DNA of 64,000 bases, taken from the NCBI RefSeq assembly GCF_000521485.1, contig NZ_BAVS01000014.1, positions 1 through 64,000 of the forward strand. Direction: 5' to 3'. Within the stretch, counting starts at the first letter, position 1; every line of letters starts with the position of its first letter. Position numbers and translations under genes: made by a program. The notes under the pieces are model-generated. The model saw only the letters and a program-made list of their open reading frames with translations. It was not told the origin of the DNA and searched no databases. Origin of the DNA: Gracilibacillus boraciitolerans JCM 21714 (GTDB lineage Bacteria; Bacillota; Bacilli; Bacillales; Amphibacillaceae). Shown here one piece after another: positions 1 to 10,553 of the stretch.

Positions 1-112
1 TTTTGTAAAGGGAACTTCTTTACAAAAGTTAGCTGAAGACACGCCCCCTTGGAAAGCGAAGTGGGCAAGCCGCAGCGAGTGTTAAATTTATTATCCATTT
101 CAAAATTATTAT
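1..112. repeat. Structured intergenic element at window edge
   Basis: Non-coding. Bases 1-10 and 18-27 form a perfect 10-bp hairpin (TTTTGTAAAG against CTTTACAAAA). It is followed by a GC-rich stretch at 40-90 that stands out from the AT-rich surroundings and can pair with itself (GCCC with GGGC, ACAC with GTGT). It looks like one of the dispersed structured repeats of Bacillaceae, but no second copy is visible in this window. Confidence 0.35.
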
Positions 113-117
113 TAAAA

Positions 118-145
118 GGACCGGGCGGGCTTTCCCGGTTTTTCT
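118..145. terminator. Intrinsic terminator downstream of pepF
   Basis: Stem ACCGGG (120-125) and CCCGGT (134-139) with an 8-base loop and a T run on the plus strand. An A-rich flank at 111-117 gives a weaker T run on the minus strand, so it may act in both directions at the end of pepF. Confidence 0.6.
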
Positions 146-1964
146 TAGTTTATTTGATCTAATAATTTTTCCATTTCCTCTAGTTTTTCTTCAAATACAG
201 CAAGAGCATTAAGGACTGGTGCTTTCTCTGTCATATCCACACCAGCCTTTTTTAACACTTCAATTGGATAGTCACTGCTTCCCGACTGAAGATAACCTAA
301 ATAACGTACCACGGCAGGTTCTTTTTCTTCTAAAATTTGTGCTGCCAGAGATTGAGCCGCTGCATAGCCGGTTGCATATTGGTAGACATAATAATCATAA
401 TAGAAATGTGGTATTCTTGCCCATTCTAATCCAATTTCTTCATCTATAACTAAGTCTTCCCCAAAGTACTTTTTATTTAATTCATAATAAACTTCTGTTA
501 AACGATCAGCAGTTAAAGCTTCTCCCTCTTGTGCCAAAGTATGAATATTATGTTCAAATTCAGCAAACATCGTCTGTCTGAATACAGTGCCGCGGAATCC
601 CTCTAAAAAATGATTTAATAGAAATAGCTTTTCTTTTACATCATCTGTTTTTTCCACTAAGTAATTATTTAACAATGCTTCATTACAGGTTGACGCAACT
701 TCAGCTACAAAGATTGAATAGTTCCCATAGCGGTATGCTGATGTTTATGAGTATAGTAACTGTGCATCGAGTGTCCCAGCTCATGTGTCAGGGTAAATAG
801 ATTGTTTAGATTATCCTGCCAATTCATTAAAATATATGGATTGGTACTATACGCACCAGATGAATAAGCACCACTTCGTTTTCCCTTGTTCTCTTCGACA
901 TCTATCCAACGCTCCGAGAAGGCTCTTTTCATTACATTTAAGTAATCATCACCTAATGGTTGCAGTGCTTCCGTTATCGTTGTTTGAGCCTGTTCATAGC
1001 TGAATGACATATCGATATCTTTTACTAAGGGCGTATATAAGTCATACATATGCAACTCTTGTATATCGAGTACTTTCTTTCGTAAAGCGATATATCGCTG
1101 TAACAACGGTAAACCTTCATGAATTGCTTCTATTAAATTATCATAAACTTTTTCTGGAATATTATTTTTATTTAATGCTGCTTGTCTTGCTGAATCATAA
1201 TTACGTATTTTCGCATAAAAATTATCTTTTTTGACAACCCCCCCTTGTAATGTGGAGGCAAAAGTATTCTTAAGACTTCCATACGTATCATACATGGCTT
1301 TAAACGCATTTTGTCTTACCTGTTGATCCTTAGACTCAAGGAAGTTAATATAACGTCCATGTGTAAGATCGACTTGATTGCCATTTTCATCCTCTACAGT
1401 TGGAAAGGTTAGATCTGCGTTATTGAGCATACTAAATGTTTGTGATGGATTATCGGTTACTTCTGAAGCTTCCGCTAACAATGCTTCTTCTTTTTCCGAT
1501 AAAACATGTGGACGCTGACGATTGATTTCATCTAACGTATGTTTGTACAATCGTAACCCTTCGTGTTCGTCTAAATATTGTCCAAGAGCTGATACATCTA
1601 ATTTTAAAATTTCTGGTGTAATAAAACTCATTGTACTCGATGCCTGCGTAATTAAATTTTCTGCTTTACCATTCATCGCCTGATAGAAAGAATTCGTTGT
1701 ATCCTGATCATAACGCATATGAGCATATGTATATAATCTACTCAAACGATCCGATACTTGATCCTGAAGTTGCAATAATTGATAAAGATTTTCTGATCCT
1801 TTGTGCAGTGTACCTTGAAAGACGTCAAATTTTGATAATAACTCTTTTACTTTAGTCCATTCCTGCTCCCATTCTTGATCTGAAGCAAAAATATCTTCTA
1901 ATTTCCAGGTTAACTCCTTAGGAATATCTTCACGAGCTGGTAGCGATTTTTGCGCTTTTGCCAT
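145..1964 (-). CDS. pepF: Oligoendopeptidase F (M3 family), one frameshift as sequenced
   Basis: Cytosolic zinc metallopeptidase that cleaves short oligopeptides. The first part (about 419 residues) has the PepF N-terminal helical domain and ends just after the zinc motif HELGHSMH (about residue 394). The rest, from ...YGNYSIF..VAEVAST onwards, is in another frame (145-730). One C appears missing in the coding strand near 737: restoring GCCAT gives HQPYRYGNYS, the usual family sequence. With that correction the protein is about 606 residues, normal for PepF. A good SD (AAGGAGG) precedes the ATG at 1964. It follows coiA as yjbG follows yjbF in B. subtilis. A run of 7 C at 1238 adds a Gly (LQGGVVKKDN). 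Confidence 0.9.
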
Positions 1965-2020
1965 CTAAATTCCTCCTTCAATTAATACTGTTTCCTTATT
2001 ATAACTTATTTTGCCATGGT

Positions 2021-3123
2021 TCATACAGTAGTACGTTTTACTATATACCCATTTTTTTCTACCATTTTTAAAATACCTAGTTGTACTAGCAAGTGTAAAT
2101 ACTCTTGAACAGGATGATAGGTTGTTGTAATTAATGGAAATAGATCAGAGGAAATATAGTGCTCTTGCAATAGGTGGCTCACTTGACTTAACGTAAAATA
2201 ATCAAACGCCAAAATAAGATCCATATATATTCTCGATTGCCAAATCCATGGGGGGGTACAGTTGAAAAGGAATTGTGAGGAAATAGGAAGATAAACGTAG
2301 TTAGGTAAATTCTGAATATTAGTTTGATGGATGTATAACCAATGACGCCATGCCTTTTCCTGCTTCTGATAGTATGAAATGGGTTGATATAACCATTTTT
2401 TTTTGTGTTTCGTCCAATACATTTGTAAGGCGGATTTATCATGATACCTTGGTAGAAACAGTTCACGCCACTTTAACGTTCCAAGTTTCCAACTCATTAA
2501 GTTTCCAAATGTTTTTGTTTTGGTAAAAAAGAGGATGTCTTGATAGACAATCATTCTTTTCGTATCCGGACAATAATAAAAAATGGATAAAGGATAGTCT
2601 TTATGAAATTGATGTAAAAAAGGATGGTCATTTGTAGATATTTTGAGGGAATGCTGATGTAAACGATATAGTTTATTGGCACCTAAAATCCAAATTGGGA
2701 TGATACCAATTGATTGATAACCTTTCGTCTCATAAGAGCTTCTTGTTTGGAAATTTTAGCACACTGATATTCAATAGCAATTTGTTTCTTACCTAACTGG
2801 AGAAAAATATCTGAACGTTGATTGATTTGAGGATGATAATATTCTAACTTCACATGATAGCCTTGGCTTTGTAACCAGTTAAACATATCTTTTTTTCCAT
2901 TCTCATGATAGCTTCCTTCACCAGTTTGCACACATTCACTTTTCTGCTGATGTGCGAAATGCGGTGTGTTTTTGATACCTGCTTTTATGATCACTTGTTC
3001 TCGACAACTAGGACAGTAAAAAGATTCTTTGTACCGCTGCTCTATTTCTTGCCGTGTCATTTTCCATATTGGAACAAGTTCGCCATGTTGATTAAATGCT
3101 TGCAACAATAAATTCACCTCCAT
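2021..3123 (-). CDS. coiA: Competence protein CoiA, frameshifted as sequenced
   Basis: CoiA-like nuclease-related protein of the transformation machinery. The N-terminal part has a zinc-finger-like CPSC...HFAH segment (residues about 38-60) and a PD-(D/E)xK-like core (SDIF ... IAIEYQ, about residues 105-120). The frame is lost near 2725-2732 after ALMRR and resumes as TKGYQSIGIIPIWILG, then runs through 2021. Corrected length is about 368 residues, close to B. subtilis CoiA. The simplest repair is restoring 4 bases of a CGAACGAA tandem. It sits between pepF and mecA, the B. subtilis yjbF position. Confidence 0.85.
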
Positions 3124-3160
3124 ATAGATTATATTCTACATAAAGGTGAAAATTCCTGCA

Positions 3161-4561
3161 TTATTGTACAGATTTTCCAGGGATAGAATTTTTAATGAAA
3201 AAGGCTAAAACAAAACCAACAGCAGATATAAGACCTGCAGCAAAAAAGGACATATTCGCACCATAGACCATACCTGATAGACCTTCATTCGGTATTGCTT
3301 GGCTAATCATAATCGATACAAGTAGCGCAGTACCTATTGCGCCTGACATTTGTCGCATCGTATTATTCATCGCTGTACCATGAGGAATCAAATCAGCCGG
3401 CAACTGATTCAGACCTGCTGTCGTTACTGGCATCATAACCATAGCAATCCCAAACATCCGGACTGCATTAACTACTGTAATATAAAGAAGACTAGTCTCT
3501 GTTGTTAAAATAGAAAATAAAAATGTGGTGACCGTTAATAATCCCAAACCAATTATAGCTAACCACTTACCACCATACTTATCAAACACACGTCCTGTAA
3601 TTGGATTCATTAAACCCATTAAAACAGCACCTGGTAATAAGGCTAAGCCTGACTCTAATGCTGTAAATCCTAAATAATCCTGCATCATAATCGGCAGGAT
3701 AATGGCTCCACCAATCATTGCCAGAAACGAAATCATTCCAATCCCAGTTGTTAAGGTGAAAATTTTATACTTAAAGATTCGAAATTCTAGGATAGGTTTG
3801 GTTAATCTTAGTTGTCTTTTAATAAAGAAAAACAGCGTTATCGCTCCAACAATTAATGGCAGATAAACAAGCGGACTGAACCAACCATGATTGACATCTC
3901 CAGCCATACTAAATCCATATAATAATCCACCGAATCCAAGTGTTGATAATATGATGGATGTAATATCAACTTTAGGGAATGTCTGCTTGGTTACATTCAC
4001 TAATATTTTATAGGCTACAATAATATCAATAATTGCGATTGGTAATACGACATAGAATAAACTACGCCAAGGAAAATGTTCAACTAACCAGCCTGACAGA
4101 GTAGGACCGATCGCAGGTGCAAAGGAAATCACTAAGCCAAACATTCCCATTGCAGCGCCTCGTTTTTCTATTGGGAACACTAAAAACATGATGGTTTGCA
4201 TCAGTGGCATCATGATTCCTGCTCCAGCCGCTTGTAATACTCTTCCCACCATTAGGATAGTGAATCCGGGAGCAATGGCAGCGACTAATGTTCCTAATGC
4301 AAAGCTTCCCATAGCAGTTAAAAAGAGTGCTCTTGTCGTAAAACGTTCTATTAAAAATGCGGTAATTGGGATCATAATTCCATTTACTAACATAAAAATC
4401 GATTGTAACCATTGTGCCGTAGCTGCATCGATATTTATGTCTTTCATAATATGTGGTAAGGCGGTACCAAGTAATGTTTGATTTAAAATCGCAATAAATG
4501 CTCCTGATATGAGCACAATCATTAAAGGAACGCGATTAATTTCCGGTTGATTATCAGTCAT
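3161..4561 (-). CDS. DHA2-family MFS drug exporter
   Basis: Multidrug-type major facilitator of about 467 residues with long hydrophobic segments throughout, consistent with about 14 membrane spans (proton-driven efflux). It has the conserved early GTALPHIMKDI segment and GRVLQAAGAGIMMPL (motif C/A region). I chose the ATG at 4561 (MTDNQPEIN) because AGGAAG lies just upstream; the longer upstream extension has no SD. It replaces yjbE between coiA and mecA, so it is probably an insertion into the syntenic block. A palindrome upstream (4616-4634) suggests control by a TetR/MarR-like repressor; no such regulator is adjacent. Substrate unknown. Confidence 0.85.
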   Translation of the reverse strand: MTDNQPEINRVPLMIVLISGAFIAILNQTLLGTALPHIMKDINIDAATAQWLQSIFMLVNGIMIPITAFLIERFTTRALFLTAMGSFALGTLVAAIAPGFTILMVGRVLQAAGAGIMMPLMQTIMFLVFPIEKRGAAMGMFGLVISFAPAIGPTLSGWLVEHFPWRSLFYVVLPIAIIDIIVAYKILVNVTKQTFPKVDITSIILSTLGFGGLLYGFSMAGDVNHGWFSPLVYLPLIVGAITLFFFIKRQLRLTKPILEFRIFKYKIFTLTTGIGMISFLAMIGGAIILPIMMQDYLGFTALESGLALLPGAVLMGLMNPITGRVFDKYGGKWLAIIGLGLLTVTTFLFSILTTETSLLYITVVNAVRMFGIAMVMMPVTTAGLNQLPADLIPHGTAMNNTMRQMSGAIGTALLVSIMISQAIPNEGLSGMVYGANMSFFAAGLISAVGFVLAFFIKNSIPGKSVQ

Positions 4562-4615
4562 GTTCTTCCTTCTTTCTTTCCTCATTCTAGATACTTTTAT
4601 TATAATAACACAAAC

Positions 4616-4634
4616 TATTTCGGAATCCGAAATA
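4616..4634. promoter_or_regulatory. Palindromic operator candidate upstream of the MFS exporter
   Basis: TATTTCGG-AAT-CCGAAATA: perfect 8-bp arms around a 3-bp centre, about 55 bases upstream of the chosen MFS start. Length and symmetry fit a TetR-family operator. The binding protein is not encoded nearby; inference only. Confidence 0.5.
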
Positions 4635-4730
4635 ATTTGCCCGGAATTCATTTATTTTATAAATGTTGTAATTATGAAATGACATAACTGCGTAACAAAC
4701 GGAGCGGCTGTTTTGCAGTTAAAATCATTC

Positions 4731-4766
4731 AAAATAAAAAACTAAGCATCTGGATAGATACTTAGT
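4731..4766 (-). terminator. mecA terminator
   Basis: ACTAAG (4741-4746) pairs with CTTAGT (4761-4766), extended by ATC/GAT inside. An A run at 4731-4740 gives the T tail on the minus strand. It overlaps the mecA stop codon. Confidence 0.7.
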
Positions 4767-5448
4767 TAACGGAGAAATGTTTTTTTACTTGTTCAAGAGC
4801 ATCTTCTTCGAAGATTACTTTACCGTATTCCTCAACAATAAACATAGTTACAGTCGACTCATGTCCAAACTCTAAGATTTGGCTAATTAAATCTTCTTGT
4901 TCGTCATCAGTTAGATAATCTTCATCAAATCGTGTGATCAACATATATTGATTGTCATAATAATACAAATGATCTCTCATTCCTGACGCAGGCTGGAAAA
5001 CATGACTTAGTTGAATTACATCTTCTAACTCTTTGAAGCTTACAACCACAACAAAATCCTGTCCATACTGGTGCTCAATTTCAGACGAATCATTTTCTGT
5101 TGGACCAAATTTCTCTTCAAGTAATGATTCAATTTTATCATCAACAGGCATATCAACAGTCTTACCAGACTCCGTTGGCAGTTGTAAGTTTTGACCATCC
5201 TTAGAAATACGTGCCTTTGTCACCACTATTTCCAAACCTTTTTCCAAAGCTTGCACTTGAATCCATAGAGGTCCATCAATTTGAAACTCGTCTTCATTAT
5301 AATTAACTTCATCCATCACTTGCCAAAATAATTGTTCGCTTTTTTCTCTATTGTACCAAATTTCTTCACGATCGAAACCACGATCTTCGATATCCATGTA
5401 AGAGATATAAAATTTTATTGTATTTTCATTAATTCTTTCTATTTCCAT
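4762..5448 (-). CDS. mecA: Adaptor protein MecA
   Basis: ClpC adaptor that targets ComK and other substrates to ClpCP. 228 residues, with the conserved N-terminal substrate-binding domain (MEIERINENTIKFYISY... EDRGF..EEIWYNRE) and a C-terminal ClpC-binding domain (about residues 120-228), joined by an acidic linker. SD AAGGGAGAG precedes the ATG. Intact, unlike comK, coiA and med here. It lies next to spx as in B. subtilis; MecA also takes part in Spx and ComK regulation. Confidence 0.95.
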   Translation of the reverse strand: MEIERINENTIKFYISYMDIEDRGFDREEIWYNREKSEQLFWQVMDEVNYNEDEFQIDGPLWIQVQALEKGLEIVVTKARISKDGQNLQLPTESGKTVDMPVDDKIESLLEEKFGPTENDSSEIEHQYGQDFVVVVSFKELEDVIQLSHVFQPASGMRDHLYYYDNQYMLITRFDEDYLTDDEQEDLISQILEFGHESTVTMFIVEEYGKVIFEEDALEQVKKHFSVN

Positions 5449-5724
5449 TCTGTATCTCTCCCTTCTTGATAAATGATGGATTGGAAGGGATTACTGTACG
5501 TCTATCTATACCTTAATACATATACCCTTGGACATCCTTCCACTATTCTTTAAGGATGTTACCTCTATTGTATGATACACACTGCTTATTTGAAAACATA
5601 AAAACTCAAAAATAAAAACTTAATTAATGAGTTCGTATTAATTATAGATTGTAGCTTATTATATTCCTTTTGTCACTAGTTATATGCTTCAATTTTATCA
5701 ATATTTTTTAATTGCTATATTGTA

Positions 5725-5760
5725 AAAAAAGCAGATCTTTTATTTAAGATCTGCTTTTTT
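5725..5760. terminator. spx terminator
   Basis: Near-perfect 15-bp stem AAAAAAGCAGATCTT (5725-5739) with AAGATCTGCTTTTTT (5746-5760) and a 6-base loop, U tracts on both strands. It touches the spx stop codon. Confidence 0.9.
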
Positions 5761-6155
5761 TAGTTAACCATTCGTTGTGCTTCTCTTAATTGAAAAGTAC
5801 GAACTGTACGTGGCAAGAAGCGGCGAATTTCATCTTCATTATATCCTACTTGTAATCTTTTCTCATCTAAGATAATTGGTCTTCTTAATAATCCCGGATT
5901 ATCCTGAATTAATTGAAATAAATCTTTTAACGGAAGCTGATCTAAATTCACATTTAATTTTTGAAATACTTTAGACCGTGTAGATATAATTTCATCTGTT
6001 CCGTCTTCTGTCATACGCAGGATTTCTTTAATCTCATTTAACGATAACGGTTCTGAGAAAATGTTACGCTCACTAAATGGAATATCGTGTTCCTCTAACC
6101 ATGCTTTTGCTTTTCGGCATGATGTACAACTTGGCGAGGTATAAAGTGTTACCAT
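5760..6155 (-). CDS. spx: Transcriptional regulator Spx
   Basis: ArsC-like thioredoxin-fold regulator of the thiol stress response that binds the RNA polymerase alpha C-terminal domain. 131 residues, the family length. The redox switch Cys10-x-x-Cys13 is present ([14 protein letters not shown]), as are the [20 protein letters not shown] segment and the C-terminal LPR. Monocistronic between its own terminator and yjbC; the yjbC-spx-mecA-coiA-pepF order matches B. subtilis. The 5461-5724 region between mecA and spx contains no gene. Confidence 0.97.
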   Translation of the reverse strand: MVTLYTSPSCTSCRKAKAWLEEHDIPFSERNIFSEPLSLNEIKEILRMTEDGTDEIISTRSKVFQKLNVNLDQLPLKDLFQLIQDNPGLLRRPIILDEKRLQVGYNEDEIRRFLPRTVRTFQLREAQRMVN

Positions 6156-6370
6156 ATAACTTCACTCCTCAATATTTGATTGAATTTATAAAATAGATGC
6201 CTATTACTTTCAACTGTTATTACATTAAAATAACTTTAATCTACTGGCTATGTACTAAGTATACTATATCTTGTGGTGTAATGATAGGTCATTATGTGTT
6301 TTTCTTCACTTTTTACACATTATCTCTTCACATAGAGTATACCCTTTCCTCTTAATGATAAACACACTAT

Positions 6371-6967
6371 TTAATTATTTTTTCTTTTTTTATCTAATGC
6401 TTCAAAAATATTATCTGCATCACGATCATTATTATATTTCAATACTTCTTCCACTGGTTGATAAGACCTGCCATAAATTTCTTCATCTTTATATGTGTGG
6501 ATATCCTCATACATTCGTTTCATTTGCTGATATATCTCTTCTTCACTTTCATCTTTAGGTGCCCAATACAAAATTTCTAATGTATTTGCTTCATTTGTTG
6601 CAAGTGACCTGCGTGTATAACCAATCGATACTGCATGTTTAAAACCTTCTCTTTGATAGAAGTGTAAACGTTTTGTCGAATCACTGTCCTGATAATCAAA
6701 AGGCTCTACTTCTAGAATGATCGGTTTTTCCTTTTCTTTCAGTTTGGCCAATAATTGATGACCCATTCCTTTACCACGAGATTCCTTAGAAACATAGACA
6801 TAATCTATAAAAATGAATGTGGGAAAATCCGCGTACATTAAAACATGATCAGGTCCCTCATCTTTATAATAAACATCTCCTTTTTCTTTTAAGAGCAATT
6901 CCATATGTTGTTTAGATTTCATTTCTTCCACAGGGAAATATTGCTTTAATTTTTCATACCAGTTCAT
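6371..6967 (-). CDS. yjbC: GNAT family N-acetyltransferase, YjbC-like
   Basis: Acetyltransferase of about 198 residues. The acetyl-CoA-binding signature is SRGKGMGHQLLAKLKEKEK (about residues 80-100), followed by the FYQREGFK motif typical of GNAT. The start is taken at ATG 6967 (MNWYEKLK); an upstream TTG would add one residue. The SD is an 8-base G run followed by AG at 6967-6980. In B. subtilis yjbC lies upstream of spx and they are co-transcribed under stress; here about 215 bases separate them. Substrate unknown. Confidence 0.85.
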   Translation of the reverse strand: MNWYEKLKQYFPVEEMKSKQHMELLLKEKGDVYYKDEGPDHVLMYADFPTFIFIDYVYVSKESRGKGMGHQLLAKLKEKEKPIILEVEPFDYQDSDSTKRLHFYQREGFKHAVSIGYTRRSLATNEANTLEILYWAPKDESEEEIYQQMKRMYEDIHTYKDEEIYGRSYQPVEEVLKYNNDRDADNIFEALDKKRKNN

Positions 6968-7143
6968 CAAACATCTCCCCCCCCTTTATTGATATTACAT
7001 TCTGAAGATAAGTCTTTTATTCATTCTTCCCTATTCTAAATATATTAATCGCTAAACCTCAATGCTTTTCGCGAATTTTTTATTCAAAGGTATGTATAGC
7101 ATTCGCGATAGCTAAAATGGAAAAGACCCCACTCTATGTGAGG

Positions 7144-8364
7144 CTAATCTAATGGCGTGTAATCGACACCTTCAGTATAGCTATTTCCTGAATTCCAGAG
7201 TAGGAATTCCTTAATACCATTTTCGTTTAATGCTTTAATTTGAGCTTCTACTTCTTCTACACCATATTGAAAAGTAGCACCACTATATAACCATGGTGCC
7301 TCAAAGTCTTGAATCCATGGTCTCGATACAGGAGGACCTTCTAAAGCGCCTAATACTTTATTCTCAACTTTTGCATATTCATTTGTTAATCGATATGGTT
7401 CACGATCTGGATTATCTATCCCAAAGTATGATGTCCAGTGACTTGGATAAATCATCGATGAAATAACATCTACATTTTCAGAAATTCTCGAAAAGTTCTG
7501 ACCTATGCCTGGTGCTTCTTCTATCGTAGCTGAGTATCCAAAAATATCCACTGATACATCTACATTGTAATATTCTAACTCTTTTTTTGCATATGCCACA
7601 AAGTCTGTTACAGCTTCCACTCGCTTCTTAACATCATTCATATCTTCATCTTTGTAGTCGCCTAAGTCATATTCTAATTCTTTATCACGCTTTTCAAATC
7701 CTTCTGCGAAACGAACATAATCAAACTGAATTTCTTTAAAACCAAGCTCTGCTGCTCTCTTAGCGATATCAATATTGTAATCCCATACTTCCTTTTTGAA
7801 GGGACTTACAAATGCCTCTCCCTTATCGTTTTTCCACACTTCTCCATTTTGAGTAAAGGAGAGATCTGGCCTTGCATTTGCTAATTGTGTATCCTTAAAA
7901 ACGACAATCCTTGCAATAGGATAGATTCCTTCCTTCTCAAGTGTTTTCAACACTTGTTTAGGATCCTTTATATAATTCTTTGCTACGCCTTCATATGGTA
8001 ATGCTTCTTTAGGCTGATAGGTAACATAACCATTATCTTCTTTAATATCAATAACCATCGCATTCAAATCAGTTGTATTGATAAGATTGATTAACTTTTC
8101 AAATCGACTGCCGCCTGCTGAATTTCCAGTCACATAAATACCCCCCCTAACTGCGTCTGGATATTCAAATGTTAAATCTGATACAAATGAAAAACGTGCA
8201 AATACTTCTGGTAACTCATGTTTTGTCACTTCCACAAGACTTTTATGATGTGCTTCCGCTTGCAATGTTTCTTCTTGCTCCTCTGCGCTTACTATTGTTG
8301 TCAATCCGATAGCTATTACTACTGTGAGTATCAAGCTGACGGACCATCTTATGTAATTCGACAT
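7144..8364 (-). CDS. Secreted putative glycoside hydrolase, DUF4015 family
   Basis: 406 residues. An N-terminal signal segment (IRWSVSLILTVVIAIGL) ends near an A-x-A-like site (VSAEE). Then comes the DUF4015 TIM-barrel domain starting VRGGIYVTGNSAGG. Conserved barrel motifs are visible: AMVIDIKEDNGYVTY, GIYPIARIVVFKD, EIQFDYVRFAEGF, DVSVDIFGYS and VISSMIYPSHW. The family normally has VRGIYVTG; the extra Gly coincides with a 7-C run at 8131. Substrate not established. Probably monocistronic, ahead of the opp operon's terminator. Confidence 0.8.
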   Translation of the reverse strand: MSNYIRWSVSLILTVVIAIGLTTIVSAEEQEETLQAEAHHKSLVEVTKHELPEVFARFSFVSDLTFEYPDAVRGGIYVTGNSAGGSRFEKLINLINTTDLNAMVIDIKEDNGYVTYQPKEALPYEGVAKNYIKDPKQVLKTLEKEGIYPIARIVVFKDTQLANARPDLSFTQNGEVWKNDKGEAFVSPFKKEVWDYNIDIAKRAAELGFKEIQFDYVRFAEGFEKRDKELEYDLGDYKDEDMNDVKKRVEAVTDFVAYAKKELEYYNVDVSVDIFGYSATIEEAPGIGQNFSRISENVDVISSMIYPSHWTSYFGIDNPDREPYRLTNEYAKVENKVLGALEGPPVSRPWIQDFEAPWLYSGATFQYGVEEVEAQIKALNENGIKEFLLWNSGNSYTEGVDYTPLD

Positions 8365-8489
8365 ATTCTATCAAACTCCTATGTTTTTTGTCTACTTTTA
8401 CAGTATATAGAATTTTAATGGTGTTTTGTTAATTTTCATAAAAAAAATCATAAAAAAATTCTCTGTTCATACTAAAATACTTTATATTC

Positions 8490-8523
8490 AAAAACCTGCT
8501 TCATACTAACGAAGCAGGTTTTT
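8490..8523. terminator. opp operon terminator
   Basis: 12-bp stem AAAACCTGCTTC (8491-8502) with GAAGCAGGTTTT (8511-8522) and U tracts both ways. It lies 18 bases downstream of the oppF stop. Confidence 0.9.
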
Positions 8524-8541
8524 GACTGTTATCGCGGAAAA

Positions 8542-9474
8542 CTACGCCTTTGCTTTCGCTAGTTTAAAGTTTTTGAATTCTCCTTCTGTACAAAACACCC
8601 AATGGCCTGGTGTTACTTCGCGAAATTCCGCATTGACTGAATCATGTTTGCTTGGATCATAAATCGTACGGGTACGATCCCGCTCAAAATCAGGATCAGG
8701 TAATGGGATAGCTGATAACAATGATTTCGTATAAGGATGTAATGGATTATTGTACAACTCGTCACTATCTGCTAACTCCACGATTTTCCCAAAATACATC
8801 ACTGCGATCCGATCACTAATATATTTTACCATTGAAAGGTCATGTGCAATAAATAAGTAGGTCAATCCATGCTTTTCTTGTAATTCCTTCATTAGATTAA
8901 CGACTTGTGCCTGAATCGATACATCTAATGCGGAAATTGGCTCATCAGCTATAATGAATTCAGGGTCAACTGCTAATGCTCTTGCGATACCAATACGTTG
9001 GCGTTGACCACCACTGAACTCATGTGGATATCGGGATGCATGCTCCTTATTTAGGCCAACTGTTTCCAATAATTGCTGCACACGTTCTGTCTTTTCTTTT
9101 TCATTCTTAATTAACCCATGAATATCAATACCTTCTGCAATGATCTCTCTAACCGTCATCCGTGGATTAAGCGATGCATATGGATCTTGAAAAATCATTT
9201 GCATCTGACGATTAAATTGCTTTAGATTCTTTTTAGATTTTTTGTCATGTACATCTATACCATTAAATTTCACTTCTCCGCTGGTTGCATCATACAGTCG
9301 AATAATCGTTCTGCCTGTTGTCGACTTCCCACAACCTGATTCCCCCCCAACCAATCCAAATGTTTCACCGCGGTAAATATCAAAGCTAATACCGTCGACC
9401 GCTTTGATAACTTCTTTTTTTGTATGAAAATATTGTTTTAATTCTTTTACTTCTAAAATTTTATCTTTACTCAT
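8542..9474 (-). CDS. oppF: Oligopeptide ABC transporter ATP-binding protein OppF
   Basis: Cytosolic ATPase of the oligopeptide importer, 310 residues. Walker A is [16 protein letters not shown] signature is [15 protein letters not shown], Walker B is [12 protein letters not shown], and the C-terminal oligopeptide_HPY segment is [16 protein letters not shown]. The family P-loop reads [12 protein letters not shown], here [13 protein letters not shown]. The extra Gly is encoded by a 7-base G run (9342-9348 on the plus strand as C). The start overlaps the oppD stop by 4 bases (ATGA), so the two are translationally coupled. Confidence 0.95.
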   Translation of the reverse strand: MSKDKILEVKELKQYFHTKKEVIKAVDGISFDIYRGETFGLVGGESGCGKSTTGRTIIRLYDATSGEVKFNGIDVHDKKSKKNLKQFNRQMQMIFQDPYASLNPRMTVREIIAEGIDIHGLIKNEKEKTERVQQLLETVGLNKEHASRYPHEFSGGQRQRIGIARALAVDPEFIIADEPISALDVSIQAQVVNLMKELQEKHGLTYLFIAHDLSMVKYISDRIAVMYFGKIVELADSDELYNNPLHPYTKSLLSAIPLPDPDFERDRTRTIYDPSKHDSVNAEFREVTPGHWVFCTEGEFKNFKLAKAKA

Positions 9475-10535
9475 GAATGATAATCCTCCCTTACAGAGGT
9501 ATGATTAGACGTAATACCTTTCATACGTTCTTTAACTGCTGCTGGAGGTTCAACCTCTGGTGCATCCTCGTGTAATAACCATGTTGCTGCATAGTGTGAA
9601 TCAGACACTTTGAACAGTGGCGGCTCTTCCTCTAAATCAATTTGCATAACATATTCATTACGAACAGCAAACGCATCCCCTTGAGGTGGATGGATTAAAT
9701 CTGGAGGTGTCCCTGGAATAGCGATTAATTTTTCTTCCTTATTATCTACTGTAGGCATCGAACCGAGCAGCCCCCATGTATACGGATGTTTAGGATTATA
9801 AAAGACATCATCTACAGTTCCTATTTCTACTATTTTACCCGCATACATAACAGCAACGCGATCTGCTACATTAGCAACTACCCCAAGATCATGTGTAATA
9901 AAAATGATTGATGTATCCATTTTCTTTTGAATATCTTTCATCAATTCTAATATCTGTGCTTGAATGGTAACATCTAGTGCTGTTGTCGGTTCATCTGCTA
10001 TTAATATCTTTGGATTACAAGCAAGTGCAATCGCAATAACCACTCGTTGACGCATACCACCTGAGAATTGGTGTGGGTATTGATTAATTCTAGATTTTGG
10101 TTCAGGAATCCCTACCAGTTCTAATAATTCAATTGCTCTTGTTTTGGCATGTGACTGAGATAGTTTCTGATGCAGGATTAAACCTTCCATTATTTGTTTA
10201 CCTATCTTCATTGTTGGATTTAATGAAGTCATTGGATCTTGAAAAATCATCGATATCTCTTTTCCGCGAATCTTTTGCATTTGCTTATCGGACAACTTTG
10301 CTAAGTCACGACCTTCAAATAAGATCTCACCTTTAGGAATCTTTCCTGCTGGTTTTGGAATAAGTCCCATCAGCGCTTTCGTGGTTACAGATTTCCCTGA
10401 ACCTGACTCACCAACGATAGCAAGAGTTTCTCCTTTTCTTAGCGAAAAATCAAGCCCTCGAACTGCTTTTACACTTCCACCATAGGTATCAAATGTTACT
10501 TGAAGGTTGCGCACATCTAATATTGTATTTTCCAT
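9471..10535 (-). CDS. oppD: Oligopeptide ABC transporter ATP-binding protein OppD
   Basis: Second ATPase of the importer, 354 residues. Walker [13 protein letters not shown] (intact, unlike OppF), signature [15 protein letters not shown], Walker [16 protein letters not shown]-loop ITHDLGVVA, and the C-terminal [12 protein letters not shown] region. The C-terminal domain lacks the cysteine cluster seen in Dpp-type ATPases, like B. subtilis OppD. A 5-C tract at 9771 is in frame (TWGLL), showing that not every G/C tract here disturbs the sequence. It follows oppC with an 18-base gap. Confidence 0.95.
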   Translation of the reverse strand: MENTILDVRNLQVTFDTYGGSVKAVRGLDFSLRKGETLAIVGESGSGKSVTTKALMGLIPKPAGKIPKGEILFEGRDLAKLSDKQMQKIRGKEISMIFQDPMTSLNPTMKIGKQIMEGLILHQKLSQSHAKTRAIELLELVGIPEPKSRINQYPHQFSGGMRQRVVIAIALACNPKILIADEPTTALDVTIQAQILELMKDIQKKMDTSIIFITHDLGVVANVADRVAVMYAGKIVEIGTVDDVFYNPKHPYTWGLLGSMPTVDNKEEKLIAIPGTPPDLIHPPQGDAFAVRNEYVMQIDLEEEPPLFKVSDSHYAATWLLHEDAPEVEPPAAVKERMKGITSNHTSVREDYHS

Positions 10536-10553
10536 TTCATTGCACCTCGCTTT

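Noticed and set aside
9771-9775. 5-C tract in oppD as a frameshift
   Set aside because: It is in frame and encodes the expected TWGLLGSMP.
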